DNA of 64,000 nt from Diphasiastrum complanatum. Its lineage: Eukaryota; Streptophyta; Lycopodiopsida; Lycopodiales; Lycopodiaceae. The stretch is taken from assembly GCA_029204225.1 (NCBI GenBank), contig CM055102.1, positions 37,628,585 to 37,692,584 on the forward strand. The letters run 5' to 3'. Position numbers and translations under genes: made by a program. The notes beneath the pieces were generated by a model. The model was not told the DNA's origin and made no database searches. It saw only the letters and a program-made list of their open reading frames with translations. Numbering within the stretch: the stretch's first letter is position 1; each line of letters opens with the position of its first letter. Of the stretch, positions 10,529 to 23,888 are shown one piece after another.

Positions 10529-12310
10529 TGGAGCCGAAGGATCGTGATAGTTTAAAAACTTCACGCCCAAGTAGTTGAGGTCCGATAGTTCGTCCATGCC
10601 CAATATGTCGTCTTGGACTTACAATATGGATCTTCGTATCATAGGCAGCTGCGTATGCAAACAATATGCGTAGAGATGTGTGCTTCACAACGGGAGAAAA
10701 GGTATTTGTATAGTCAATGCCATACCTCTGTGAGAAGCCTTTTTCAACTAGCTTGGCTTGGTATCTTAGTACATTGCCGTCTAGTCCATACTTATGCTTG
10801 TAGACCCACTTACACTTGACAATCTTTCTGTCAGTTGGTAGTGGCTCGAGAGTCCATACTTCATTTTGCTTCATGGAGCTCATCTGTTCTTCCATGGCCT
10901 TGATCCATTTGTTCTTATTTGGACTATTGATGGCTTCTTCGTAAGTTTGTGGTTCAACACTGAATCCACAGAATTCTTCTTGAGCAGAAGATGAGCTGTC
11001 AAGTATATATCTGACTGGTGCTCCTCGTTGTCTTCTAGATCTCCTTGGAGGTAATACAGACTCTACAACTACTTTGCCTTTGTCCTATCTGCTGGCAGCA
11101 GAGGTTCGGTGTGTCGCAGGTGTTTTGGACACTTCCAATATATTGGTCTGCTTGTCGTCTGAACTATCGTTTAGTTCGTCTGGGAACATCTTCATCTGGA
11201 TGCTCAGGGTTTGCTCCCTCTATGGATGTGGGCAGGTCATAGTACCATTTGCTAAGAACTTTGTAGATGATCGGATCTTCCTCATCCATTGTTCTTGCCT
11301 CGTCAAAATTGACGTCTCTGACAATCTTCACTTCATTGGTTTGAGACATGTATATTCTATAATCTATAGAATGTATATCATAGCCAACCAAGAGTCCTTG
11401 CTCCACCTTTTCGTCCAGCTTCTTCCTCTTTTTATCTGGTATGTGTGCATATGCTACACATCTGAAGATTCGATCATGAGCCAGACTTGGCTTGCTTCTC
11501 CACCATCTCTTATGTGCGGTAGTATGGGCAACACTCGACTTGCCTGTCCTGTTCTGCAGGCACGCGGCTGCCGCTACGGCCTCAGCCCATAGTGATCTTG
11601 ATGCCTTCGAGTAGGCCATCATAGATCTTGCAGCTTCCATAAGAGTTCTATTTTTATTCTCAGCTACACCATTATGTTGTGGTGTATAGGCTGCTGTCTT
11701 CCTATGAAGGATGCCTTGACTTTTACAAAAGCTGGTAAATCGGTCGGAGATATATTCTCCTCCTCTATCAGTTCTAATCTGCTTGAATTTCTTCTCCGTC
11801 CACTTCTTAGCCTAGTTCACATAATCTGTAAACTTGTCAAAAAGCTTCAGATTTGTTATGGATGAAGTAGACAACAACAAACTTACTATAATAATCAAAC
11901 TTACTATAATAATCAATAAAGGTAATATAGTATCTTGATCCCCCTAGAGAGAGTACATCAAAGGGTCCACATATGTCTGAGTGTATCAGCTCCAAAAGTT
12001 TCGTCGCTCTGAAGAAATCCTTCGTAAAAGTGTACGTGACATCTTCCGTTTGTTGCACGCGTCATAGGGTGTCAAGTTTGCATCTTTGATGCTCACTCCT
12101 ATCAATGCATTATTCTGACTTGCTTTGTACAGCTCCAGTGGATTCATGTGGCATAGTCTCCTATGCCACAGGACGTCCATAGACTTACGGACTTGATGAG
12201 CCTGCTCTATCGGTAGCCGTATCTTCAACTCGGTCTTTAGCCATCTTTGAGGATTTGAGCTCCTCCACGTATGATGTGTTGTTCGTGCTTGTCAAAAATT
12301 GTGAACTCCT
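10529..12310 (-). pseudogene. Ty1/copia pol remnant A (pre-integrase, integrase, 5' half of RT)
   Basis: In minus-strand order: a GAG-pre-integrase zinc region (LWHRRLCHMNPLELYKAS, with Tyr where the first Cys of the CxxC pair is expected), the integrase core with HSDICGPF, RTDRGGEY and an HNGVAENKNRT-type third acidic motif, the post-integrase segment (SLWAEAVAAAACLQNR, EQGLLVGYDIHS), and the RT N-terminal part (WVYKHKYGLDG, AKLVEKGFSQRYGIDY, TFSPVVKHTSLRILFAYAA). Stops occur near 11160-10900 and a local duplication of the YYSKFDYYSKF type at about 11900. The RT ends before its catalytic YxDD box, where the LTR begins. Gag and protease are missing upstream of 12310. Confidence 0.88.
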
Positions 12311-12319
12311 GCAACTTTA

Positions 12320-13034
12320 CCGCAACGCAAAGCGAAGCGACACTAAGCGAAGGTCGAATGACGAACAATTTGCGAAAGTCAACGTACCTCAAAAACACTA
12401 AGACACGAAGCGAAGCGAAACTCGAAGGTCGAATGATTCACGAAAATCAAACATGTCTCCAGGACGACACGACACGAAATGAAAAGAAAACGAAAGAAAA
12501 TCTTTTGCGCTGCCAACTTGCAGCTCAACGGGCGTGGAGTCTTAAACTTCACGCTCAGCTGAAACAATTAGCAATAACAGAGAGTAGCTGACTAGTTGAT
12601 TAGCGTTAACTACTCTTGTAATTATCTGTTTAGCTATCTTGTAAACTCCACATAGTGGAGATAAAAACGCAAATTTTGGATCAACAAAAAAAGAAAGAAT
12701 AGTATGCGAGAGTAGAACAGAAAAAGAAAAGAATAGAAAAAATAGCAAAAGGAATATAGCTATGCATGAAAGTATGCCAACGAGCAGAACACAGCGAAAG
12801 AGCAGAGTGTCAGGCCACCAACGAGTGAGACACTGATCATCTCGCTCTCTAAAAATCAAAACTGATAATACAGTTGCTCTCTCTTGTCCATCTCTCTAAT
12901 TTTTTGCTGTCTTGATTGCTAGAATGATTTTTGTTCTGTGATCTGTAGTCGCGTAGTCTAGGATCCTACAAGCTTTCGCATAAGAAAGTTCAAAAGAAAC
13001 AAATCCGTTCACAAAACAAAACCTGTTTGCGACA
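12320..13034 (+). repeat. 5' LTR region of copia element B (start uncertain)
   Basis: The region ends GACA immediately before a PBS, so at least its right part is a 5' LTR. The left boundary cannot be fixed, since no second LTR copy was found. The left part (12310-12480) carries a recurring AGCGAAGCGA / CGAAGGTCGAATGA word, in two copies about 100 bases apart. No gene is seen. Confidence 0.5.
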
Positions 13035-13045
13035 TGGTATCAGAG
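13035..13045 (+). promoter_or_regulatory. Primer-binding site of copia element B
   Basis: TGGTATCAGAG directly after the CA of the LTR, 43 bases before the gag start codon. Confidence 0.85.
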
Positions 13046-13087
13046 TAGTGATTGATATCCGAACGATGATTTTCTAGGAAACACAAT

Positions 13088-15403
13088 ATGGCTACTATGA
13101 TCCAGACAAGAATAGCAATCAGTCGTGATGGTGGAAACTACATGATATGGAAATTCAAATTCAAAACACTTCTGAAGGGCGAAGGCATCTGGTCGGTGAC
13201 CGAACTCTCAGAGGTGCAGCCTCCAGAGGGAGACCCAATGAGAGCTAAATGGATAAAAAAGGATGAGCGTGCAATGGCGATCATCATTTCGTCCATCAAC
13301 GAAGATCTACTCATGTAGATTGAGGACTGCGAAAGCAGCCATGCGGCATGGGAAAGATTAAAACAGAAGTACGAAGTGAAGGCTGCAACTTCCGTGATAC
13401 ATCTTCACAATCAGCTACAATCCATATGATGGGATGGCAACTAGTTGGACCAGCAGGTTGAGAAGATTAGAACGATCTTCGCTCAACTCGCTGCATCAGG
13501 ACAGGAGCACCAGTCCCAGCACCACAACAGCTAATGTACTTCATGAAGTCTCTACCTATGTCGTATCAGTTGTTGAGAATGCTCATACTGAGTCTACCAG
13601 ATATGACATTCGACAAAGCAATCAGTCTTGTCATTGATGAGAGACTGATGAGGGACAAAGGAGAAGGAGGCAATGATCAAGAGAAAGCTCTCTTCACAAA
13701 AGGAAAGAACAAGAATAAGAACAAACCCAGATTCGACAAGACAAAGTCTTTGAGTCAACAATCTTCTTCATGTGATCACTGTGACAAACCAGGACACACA
13801 GCCAACAAATGTTGGTTCAATCCTACAACACCTTGCATGCACTGCAAGAAGAAGGGGCACTCTGCATACGATTGCAAATTCAACCCAAAAAGAAAGAACA
13901 AAGCTGAGAAAACAAATGTTGTAGATTCATCAAAAGATGCAGACAGAGGTGATGAAGCCTTCTCAATACTTGATGAAGCTTCAACAAGCTACAGTGAACA
14001 AGACTACAATGTAGTCATTGATTCAGGAGCAACATCACACATCACCTACAACAAGAAGATCTTGATCGACTTCAGAGAACTCGAAAACAACAGAGCAGTG
14101 ATTCTAGGTGATGGGAGCAGACACGATGTCAAAGCCATCGGGACTCTACAGCTGCAAACACTGTCAGGTCAAGCGGAGCTGCTAGGAGCACTCTACGTGC
14201 CTTCACTGAGAAAAGATCTGCTATCAGTCTCCAAGATGGCAGATCTTGGAATTCGAGTTTTATTCGATGGCAATACATGCCGCATGATCGAGAAAACAAC
14301 AAACAAATTGATGACGGTTGGATGCAGAGAAGGAAATCTCTACCAAGACAAGATAATCAACAATTCTGATAACATATTAAATGCATCATAAAATGAACAT
14401 CAGCTCTGGCACATGAGAATGTATCATCTGAACATGAGGAGCTTGTATGACATGTGCAAGAAAGACATAGTCCGAAGATATCAAGACCCGATACTGAGTT
14501 CTGCAAAGCCTGTCAGAAAGGCAAACAACATCGGAATCCATTCACACATGAGGGAAGAAGAGCCAAAGAAGTTCTTGAGCTCATCCACTGAAATGTCTGT
14601 GGACCGATGAAAGTGGGTGTTTGACTCTTTCAAGAAGTTCGTGGCATTTGCAGAGTTTCACACCTCAAAGAAGATTCATATCTTTAGATCTGACAATGGA
14701 GGTGAGTACAAGAGCACATAAGTTTTTTTTGCCATGAACATGGGATAGAGCATCAGTTCACTCCTGCGTACACATCAGAATATAATGGTGTCGCGGAAAG
14801 AAGAAATAGGATGCTAGTCGAAGGAGCCAGATGCATGATGGCATAGGCTCGATTGCCAAGTCAATTCTGGGCTGAGGCAATAGCTGTAGCAGTACACCTA
14901 CAGAACAGATCAACAATGACAACATTGGAAAATAAGACACTGTACGAGATGTGGATAGGTAGAAAGCCTGATCTATCATACACATGTGTGTTTGGATGTG
15001 CAGCATACAAGCACATTCCAAAAGAAAAAATAAGCAAGCTCGATGATAAATCAAAGTAAACAATCATGGTCGGGTACTCGAACGGATCACAAGTGTACAG
15101 ACTCTACAATCCAACCACAAAGAAGGTTGTTTTGAGTAGAGATGTGAAGTGCGATGAGTCCACATTCCCTGGACTGAAAGATGAAAATGGCCATGAGATC
15201 TTCACACTACTGCCAATTCAAGAGGGAGATCAAGGACAGACTTCAAGTCAGAATGTTGAGCCACAAACTCCAGAGTAGCAGGAAGTAGAAAATCAACCCC
15301 GCAAACAAGAAACATTTGAGCGGTGACGAAATGAACCCAGAAGGTCAACAAGACAAAGAAGACCTCCAGATCGATACGCTTCTTATCTTAGATCAGATCT
15401 GTA
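13088..15403 (+). pseudogene. Ty1/copia element B: gag, protease, integrase; RT/RNase H absent
   Basis: Gag starts at 13088 (DGGNYMIWKFKFKTLLKGEG) and breaks at 13316, with frameshifts to 13533. The frame 13534-14391 then holds two CCHC zinc knuckles (CDHCDKPGHTANKC, CMHCKKKGHSAYDC) and the aspartic protease motif VIDSGATSHIT. Next come GAG-pre-integrase (LWHMRMYHLNMRSLYDM, an HLN variant), an integrase core with RSDNGGEY near 14690, WAEAIAVAVHLQNRS (14865-) and the segment up to YLRSDL at 15400. Stops at 14389, 14608 and 15057 plus the lack of RT show it is dead. It stops just before the RT domain, and what follows is unrelated spacer. Confidence 0.88.
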
Positions 15404-16345
15404 AAAGTTCTATCACTTGAAAATAATCACATTTCCGAGTTTTAGAAAAAGATCTTAATCGAATGATTGACACTTCTAAGAATAAATATTTCTCAGATTC
15501 AATATCAAAATGTAATAGAATGTTCCAAAAATTTCATAGCGGCTAGATCTAGTAGATTAGAGCTCAATAATAAGACTGGCAAAGGTTGACTCGATGAAGG
15601 TTCTTCACTGCTATTTTTGATAAAAATCATCGATCTAGTTGTTTCTAACAAATCTGATAATATTAACCTTTGTCTGATTGACAATGGGTAAATCTGACAC
15701 AAACAAAACTAGGGTAGAATTGGCGAAGGTTCTTTCTGGCGAATAATAATCTTTTTGAAGCTTGGCGAGGACTAAAATAGACTTTTTGGATGATCCTGAT
15801 TGGTCTACTAACTAAAAAATGATAAAATACTATATTTAAAATCCTCAAGAAAGTTTTCGAAGGTTCAGCGAAGGTTCAAGAGTAATACTATTATTTTTGC
15901 AAAAAAGAGTTTTTTTTGACAAAAATAGGTCAATATGACAACTAGCCTTGACTTAACGTTTCCCAACTCACTGATTATCAGAAATAGTATGTTGGACTGA
16001 CTCTGACACTGGCGAAGGTTTCGGCGAAGGTTCTTCTCAGAGAACTGATATTTTTGTAAAAAGGTGTTAAACTTTCCATAGAAGGTTACCAGCAACTAGA
16101 CAAACAGTCACTTTGGCCTTCTATTTTTGGTATTATCCTTCGCCGACTTGGCAGTAGATAGATCTGAATCGCACTTATGTGCAATAAATTGGACAAAGGT
16201 TCTTTTTTTGTTTTTTTTAGGGTTTTTGGTGGTTTTCTGATAGTTTTTGTCCTATTTCTAGAAATCTACTGGGAATTAATCTTCACCCTTCAAACTGAAG
16301 ATCCTCTTTATGAAGGCAGTGCTGTCTACAACTCGGCGAAGGTCC
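15404..16345. other. Gene-free spacer with recurring GCGAAGGTT motif
   Basis: No gene. The word GCGAAGGTT (or GCGAAGGTC) occurs at about 15723, 15868, 16012, 16023 and 16333, with further one-mismatch forms and one reverse-strand form (CCTTCGCC, 16137). The same word is clustered at 45740-46080, in the spacer between gypsy integrase and the extra ORF, so this stretch may be a piece of the same kind of spacer. Confidence 0.55.
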
Positions 16346-17340
16346 TTTGCTAGGGAGCAAAAAGTTATCAAGATTGATGATGAATTTGTCTCAATTTTCA
16401 CCATATTTGACAGAAATGAACGCTTTTTGTTATTTTCTCTGATTTCTCGGATCCAAATGGATCTTGCAAGCCCAAGCACACTCATGCAAACCAACATGAA
16501 TGATAAAGCGTCAAATAAATGCCAAGGCCTGCCCATAAGTGGTATCTTGTCGTACCAACACGTGCCACTTGTAGATCCACTGCTACACCACTGGTCACCA
16601 AATCAGATTCTCAACCATGGCCCGCACCTGTAACCAAGATGCCCTCACGTCCAAGCATATCCAACTATCCAATAAGTCCTGAAAGCTTATCTCCATCCAT
16701 TCCCCATGCTCCAAGCACAAGAGTCTACCAAGGACTCAATGAATAAATGTACATAAACCTCACCATAGGCTATATCTGAGTAGCTCACCCATCTCCCATA
16801 GATACTAATGATGATCTGTCTCTCCTACATCCCATGTAAGAGAGTGAAGATTGAGAGCGAGGAGTCGTGAGAGAGTAACAAGACATCACATAGTCCCTCT
16901 TGACAAGTCAAGACCAAACACTTTGAACCCTTTAATTTATAGCATAACAGGTTAAAACATACTTGTATAAAGTCTTACAATACAGAGAGTACCATAAAGC
17001 GAAGCAAGTTTTAGGACACCCAACTGTTACCTGCCACCATCCCACAAAACAAAACTGCATGAGTTAGTTGCATGAGGAAGACATGTGCCATAGTTGAGCA
17101 TCAGTTGTTATCCATGTCAGAAACAAGATTCACTACCTTAAATACTATTAATTGCAATTACAAATAATACGTGCAATCTTCCCTATCATGCATTTCATAA
17201 TTAGCAATACATTTTGCCCTTTAACAAAACCGTATCAGGGCAGAGGACATACTGATCAATATAAGAGCGAAAATAATGTATTAACTTCACATAAAAAAAC
17301 CCATGTAAGAAGCTATCTTTCAATACACAAATGAAAAGAG
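16346..17340. other. No supported gene
   Basis: A Pro/Ser-rich frame at 16519-16746 (ending SIPHAPSTRVYQGLNE) resembles retroelement linker sequence but has no identifying motif. The rest is AT-rich without repeats that I can match. Confidence 0.4.
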
Positions 17341-17369
17341 ATGTGACTTTGGCCTAAGTGTAGGTAGTA

Positions 17370-18890
17370 GGGTAGACCCGTGCCATACTAGCCCCAAAGA
17401 CATCCCATGCAAAGCGTTTGGGAGTCCAAGCACCTTACGATTTGGGCAAATCCATGCCATTCAAGCACGTCAAAATTAGACTCCGAATACATCCATAGCT
17501 AACTCACAAAGACTGTACTTAAGCTTTATTTCTAAGAAATTGTGAACCTTGTAAAAGGTAAAAAAAAAACAATCAATCCTTGTAAACGTCGATATATGCA
17601 GTATAGGCATTTTTTAGGATCATAACTTCAAGAAGGCATTCACTTTATGTAGCACTAGAAATTCCATATGTAAGTATGAACCATACTGTAGTGTGGCGTG
17701 AGACTACCTTCCATGCTTGTGTAGCTTTATAACGCTTCATACCTGAATGCGAGAAGAAGTCATTTCCTGTGAGCTACCCATCTTCCTCTGATTTGAGAAA
17801 TAACTTGCTTACATACTACCAATTTCCAACCGAAAACACCGGGTTAATGGTAGTGCCATCTCATTCTAGAAAATCGTAGTCTTACAATGGTGTTATAATC
17901 AATCATATGTGATTCATTGTCAAAAGCAAGTACTAGTGTTTCCAATGTAAAAGAGTCTCAACTTAACAATCCCATTGTTTGAATAAAAGCAGATTTGAGA
18001 AACAGTAGGTTGTTTACGTCATGCTTACATTAAAGTTATTACTATCAATCCCGACTTCACTAAGCATCTTAAGGTTATGTTTATAAATGACAGAATGCAT
18101 TCCGAGTATTGCAAGCAAATACACATCCAATATGCTATCAAAACCCAACAGCGATTTAGAGACAGATTGGAAAAATCACGTTGGGCAGCCAACTTCAACA
18201 AGTTCATCATTGAGACATTATGATATATCATTGCCACGTGCTATTGTATTTCAGAAAAACAACAAGTAAGGAAGCAATCCATCGCATTTTTGATGGCTTA
18301 TTATTGAGATATCTGCATGTAGCAGTGCGCTACTATTACATATCAACCAACTAAGCAAACAAATAGCAATGAGAGCACGACCCACTAGCCATTCTGAGAT
18401 TCGCTGGCTAGCGGCCAATCGCCCATGCACATGGGTCAAGCTCACGTATACATTATTGATCATAAGTATTTTGTGCCAGTTTGCTGTCAAGAGACAATAA
18501 TCAACATGAAAGGATGCATGTCATACCTGTGAATAAGTTCACGGCTTCACCTGAGACATCACCTTCTTGAAGAAGCTTCCCAACAAGTATTTGGAAGCCA
18601 GAACACAATACCAATCTATGATAATCACAACATCTTGTGAGTTTACTCGCTACACAGTATGGCTAGCAAAAGCATTTTTTCAAAAGTGAGCAATCATAAA
18701 GCCAAACAATCGATAGCTTTTTATCTTCGATTAAAGCATCCTTCCCACGATTACTCTTCCAATGGTTTTCACAGGTGTCCTCTCCTCCAAGCAGCAATGG
18801 TAGCAGTAGAGAAGCAAGCCAAGAGAGCTAAGGCAAAAGAGAGAGGGAGAGAGCAGGAAGAGTGAAATTTAGGGTTGTAGTCATCTTCTC
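17370..18890 (-). other. Possible decayed or undetected host gene (exon-like segments)
   Basis: Minus-strand signals in transcription order: TATAAAAG at about 18884-18891; a CT-rich leader-like stretch (18790-18875); an open exon-like segment at 18527-18662, bounded by a TTTGCTAG acceptor and a CACAG/GTATGA donor and reading GFQILVGKLLQEGDVSGEA; another acceptor/donor pair around 17740-17785 (donor CATTCAG/GTATGA); and a terminal-exon-like frame at about 17360-17440 reading GAWTPKRFAWDVFG before a TAG. The segments do not join into one frame as I read them and no family is recognised. It could be an old gene, an unannotated gene with more exons, or chance. Confidence 0.2.
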
Positions 18891-19162
18891 TTTTATAGAA
18901 AAATCAGTACCTCTTAGTGCAATAGTGTTTACAAATGCTCATTGTTAGATTGAATCCCTGAAATGTGCACAGATCATAGCCATTCAATGAAAAACAAGTT
19001 TTCCACCACAGGAGGTTTTTTTAAAAAAAAAACTTCTTAAGGGGTCATGTTACTAAGTTTAGCAAGGTAAGGCATTTACGTTGGTTTAGTATCATAAGGG
19101 AGACGTCATTTCATGATGGTTCAAAAACCAAATAAAATGTAGTAACCATATAGTAGAGTCCA

Positions 19163-19379
<217 letters not shown>

Positions 19380-19879
19380 TGTTCCAATAAGAGAGTGCAA
19401 TTTCAAACCCCTATTCTATCGGAGTGTCAACCAAGTTAACATATTCGAGTTAGTGAAAGTGGAAAATATGATTTTTCCATCTACTTTGTTTTGGAATGCG
19501 CCAACATGTAGATTTATAGTGTGGATGTTTTATATCCTAAACACAGAAGGAATAAAAATGTACCCAGTACAACTATGTAATGCATAGCAAAGTATCTACC
19601 ATTCATATACTTGTGCAAATTGGCATTCATATATTTGTGCAATGTCCAAACTCATCAAGCAGTATGTACGTAAAATTACGAGGCCACTTGGTTTGATGAA
19701 TGTATTGCAACATGAATGAAAAATCAGAGAAGCAAATTTATAGGAAAATCTCACTACTATGTTATGGAAATTAAGTACACAAGAAAAGATCATAAACCAC
19801 AACAAAGGTGATATTGAATTGTTCATTTCATACAACCTTCGGCAACCCACAACAATAAAATATTGAATCCTATTCATCT

Positions 19880-22800
19880 ACAACTGTTATTGGCTTTATG
19901 GACTTGTTATACTTACTCAGTGCAAAAAATACTTCTATTGGGAGCAATGTGGACTTGTGGACAAAAGCATGGGAATCACACGTGAGCCTAATACACGGAA
20001 AAAGATAAAATATATGTGTTTTCATGGCATGTAGGTCTTGCTTGATGCCTCCCATGTTTCGAAGTCTGTACATGAACATTTGGGATGATCCGATATAGTA
20101 TCCTTATACACCTCATCATTCCTAGAAGATCCTTCATTCAAAAGACCAAATTTGATGCACTTGTCTTTTTCTAACACCAAATCGTACACAACCTTCATAG
20201 ACAACACCAAAGCTCTATCAATGCAATCCATCATAGTTTTAGAGATTGCACTAACTTGTTTGGTTTGGGTTGTCCAACATTGGTCTTGAAGCCCTCATCT
20301 GTCTCGTCCAACATGAAGCTTGCAGCCTCCAAGCGAAGCTTCTCAACTTGCATGATGTCGGTGCCTCTCGCAACCTTCCATAAACCTGGTGCTTGGCCAA
20401 GAACACTCAAAATGGATTGTAGGGGTTTCCATGTGTGCCTCACATCACCACTATAAAACCAAATCATTTGAGATTTTACACCAATTGGAGTTTGTCACCT
20501 TGGAAAAAAACTTTGTGCAGGTACTCCTATGGAAGACCTTTTCTCCACGACGCTGATCAACTTTGTGCACCTTTCCACTGGTGCCATTGAAAATCCACTA
20601 CATCTAATTCGACTCCGAAGCTTCATTCATCATATAGGCCAGTTGGTGTTGTGCACATCATCTTCTAGTACCTTATCACATATCATGTCTGATGGAATGC
20701 CTCTTTCAGGTTCCTGGTCAATGGAAAATGGAAAATGGTAAACACTTTTTTATATTTTTTTGGTTGGCTCGTTGGTCTTGTAATATACTCATATTCTGGT
20801 CTATGGCTATCATTATCACCAATTTGAGAAGTCTTTGAAATTGGTTGCTTCTTTTTGACAATCCTTGAATCACCTTGCAATCCATCATTTTTTGGCTTTC
20901 CAATACCCAAGTCTTCCACATGCTGGTTAGTAATTCGTGTGACATGTTTCACTTTCACTTTAGCTCCACTAGTGATAGCGGAACACTGTTCTTTCATGTC
21001 ACTCACTGTCGCTCCATACAAAGTCATGTGATATTTTTGATCCTCTGATGCAAGCCAACTGCCATGGATTGACTCAGACAAGTTGTTGTCATTGGCAAAC
21101 CATGAGATGCATCCATGTCCTACAAAATGACAAGTGAATGTACAAGGACTTTGCAAATATAGATAAATATATAAGCACTTTGTAAAAGTCTAAGTCATAC
21201 AAGCGTTGTTCATGTGAAGGAAACTCTTACCCAAACCATGAACTTAGCCCAGTGTGATATGTGTGCATGCCACCACATTATTCATGTTTGCAATTTTGGT
21301 AGTTCACCATCAACCACTCGTCCCATTGACCACCATGACATTAATTGATGCAATTCAACATCAACAGATTGTTGTGTTGGAGCATTTTTTCCATTGGCGG
21401 CAAAGTTTCTTGTGAATCTCTTGAAATTCACTCTTGATACAACTCCTAGTATGTTGGATCATACTTTGCCCCCAATGAAGGAGAAAAATCTCTCCCTACC
21501 TTCCATGTTATTTTTAGGTCGTCCATTGTAAACTGTCCTCATGGCACGCCAATTGTCCCGAGCCTCGTCGGCCATAAAGCCCCGAAATTGTGCAGGTGGA
21601 TGTCCATTTTCCTCCATGACTTGGTTCAACATACTCCAAATTAAGATCTGTGCATCAATGTCCTTAACTTCGAAATCACACACAAATATAGTTAATAGTT
21701 CTTGAATGTATGGATCGTAAACATGTGCAGCCATGGTGGTCCAACCATTAATTTTTTACATGATCAAAGCATACCCAAAAGTCACACAACACACTTTCCA
21801 ATTTGTCCACAAAAGTTCTATCAAAGGATCTAGCTTCCTCAATCCAATGACACAACCTACAACACAACAATATTTTTGCATGAGTATCTTGAACATCAGA
21901 CATGCTAGATGAGTCAATACTAAATATGCAACAAACCTAATTAAATTCAAATTGCCAATCTTCGTTTGTTAGCAACTTGTGAGGTGAGTTGATCCAAAAT
22001 AGCTTGTAGCTCATTTGTGGACAATGTGGAACCATTTTGAACCTCACATGATATGAGATAATCCAACATAATGTCCTTCACTATCTATTGTTGCATGTCT
22101 CTAGTCCCTCCACCACTATTCACCTTAATCTTTGCCTTTTCCTTGTCTTTAATAGTTAAAATATTTTTTCTCACTTCCCTTTGCTCAGTAGGATGATATG
22201 CCAACCTTGGTGCATTACACATCTCATGTATTTTTTCGTTTCGCTTTTGGGTAGACAATAGTATACACAACAATAGCTTGTTGAAATGCAATTTGGCCTA
22301 TCTGAACAATGCATACAAACTAGAGATCCATTTGTTTCATTGAGCACTCGAACTTGTGGTGTCTTGAGCATTCGACCTTTCCATTGCCTATGATTTCATT
22401 GCTTGGATTGTTTGTTAAATGATCATTGGTCGTTCATACATATAAAATGTCTTGAACAATTCGCCTTTCGAACCACTCCCGAAAATTAGCAATATTGATG
22501 ATCACGTTATCTGACCAAACATGGTCATCGAATTTTGTCTCCATGCCAGACATAGAATTCTTGTTATCTAAGTACAAGAGTTCAAATAAGCAATCTCCAT
22601 CATAAATCGGAGGCATTTTAACAACTGAATATCTATGCTTTACTTGTTGAAGTATCTGGAAACTAATTTGTTTTTAGGAGGCAAAGCTTCAATAAGTTCG
22701 ATAACACTATGTACGCCTTCCACTTCTACTTCCTCTTCTATGTTATCAAGAATGACGTAATGATCTAACTTTTCATTTTGCATGTCCAAATCATTAGCCA

Positions 22801-23085
22801 CAGATGATGCATCATGTTTTGATGTGCCCTCCACCACAAATCTATCTCCAAAGGCGATATCAATTACAAAGAAAGCTGCACCAATCTTTTTGGGCATTTC
22901 AATGAAAACAATGGCACTTGCTACTTCTTTGATTGATTGTAATAATTCAACGGTACCAAGAAAAAGTCAAAGGTGATGAATGAATGTTGTTTTTGCAATG
23001 CAACACTGATCCTCCATCAAATGAAGCACACGCTCTATCGCACATAGACGACCTTCAATGTAGGCTCTATGACTCATGGTGCATG
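19880..23085 (-). pseudogene. MULE-type transposase with C-terminal SWIM zinc finger, decayed
   Basis: Read on the minus strand, fragments of one protein follow each other across stops and frame changes: an N-terminal acidic region (22640-22897), a region with REWFERRIVQDILYV and paired Cys (22170-22620), and a core at 21459-21734 (FRGFMADEARDNWRAMRTVY, then GRERFFSFIGG), which is the style of plant MULE-like transposases. Next comes KYDPTY-ELYQE (21400-21460), and near the end a SWIM motif: KCSCTDFETW (about 20058-20085) followed by P-x-KHIYFIF (20005-20030). In the SWIM motif the third ligand codon is TGA (20022-20024) where Cys is expected. I did not find terminal inverted repeats. MULE proteins cut and paste DNA with 9-11 bp target duplications; this copy cannot work. 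Confidence 0.75.
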
Positions 23086-23439
23086 TGAGATGATGAATCT
23101 CAGACTAACCCCAAACTAGAAACGAGAGAGTCCTATTGTAGTACAGTCCAAGATGAATGGTTATCCTAATAGTGATAGTAAGGGAATAGATTAACAATAT
23201 TCAACAGAGTCAAAAGCTAGGAGGACAATCAAAGGCTGATAATCTCAAGTTCAAATTCACTAGTAACTCAAAAATTCTTGATGTTCCACACATAATAAAA
23301 ATTGAAGATCCTACAAAAAAACCTAACCTTAAAAAGGAGCCCACAATATGCTACCCATCCTTTTCAATTCTATAAAAAAAAGCTAAAGAAAACATGATTT
23401 TGTTTGTGTTGTTAGTTCTATGATTATTAGCCATATATT

Positions 23440-23530
23440 TAATTATTAGCCTGCATAGATTTTATACCTATGACAACATGCCACTCATTGAATGACATGA
23501 TGTCTAATAAAGGCTGACAACTCACCATCT
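23440..23530. repeat. Dispersed repeat, copy 1
   Basis: GCATAGATTTTATACCTATG and the following ~70 bases recur with few changes at about 57715-57790, about 34 kb away. No coding content is seen. It lies upstream of the MULE relic, so it could be a MULE-associated terminus, which is untested. Confidence 0.6.
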
Positions 23531-23888
23531 GAGTCGGAGTTGTATGTGGTTGTGCATTTGCTACGTCAAACCTGGTGGTTTGTTGGTGTGCTTGAGTGTG
23601 AGTCAAGTACAGCTTAGCAAGAATATGCATAACATCCTTTGGATACTCCAGACGTTGCTACAGATTATCGTTTTTCACTCCTATCACATTTGAGCTTAAG
23701 GGAGAGAGTTAGAAATCAGAGTTGATTTGATTTATATTTTATATAAGCCTCAAATGTGATACTATAATTGGTGTACAATTAATTAGATTTGTTGTATTCA
23801 GTTGTGACCGGGACGTGACCCATCATTGACTTATCAGTCGGGTACTTGTCCTGACGTAGCCGGCTACTTTGGTTAGCCGAGTAGCCAC
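23531..23888. other. No supported gene
   Basis: Non-coding, with no recognised repeat. The composite repeat copy begins about 23889 with an inverted fragment of the 6250-6300 sequence. Confidence 0.4.

Noticed and set aside
15404-16345. CRISPR-like array because of a repeated short word
   Set aside because: Spacing is irregular, the word occurs in both orientations with mismatches, and the context is plant nuclear DNA.
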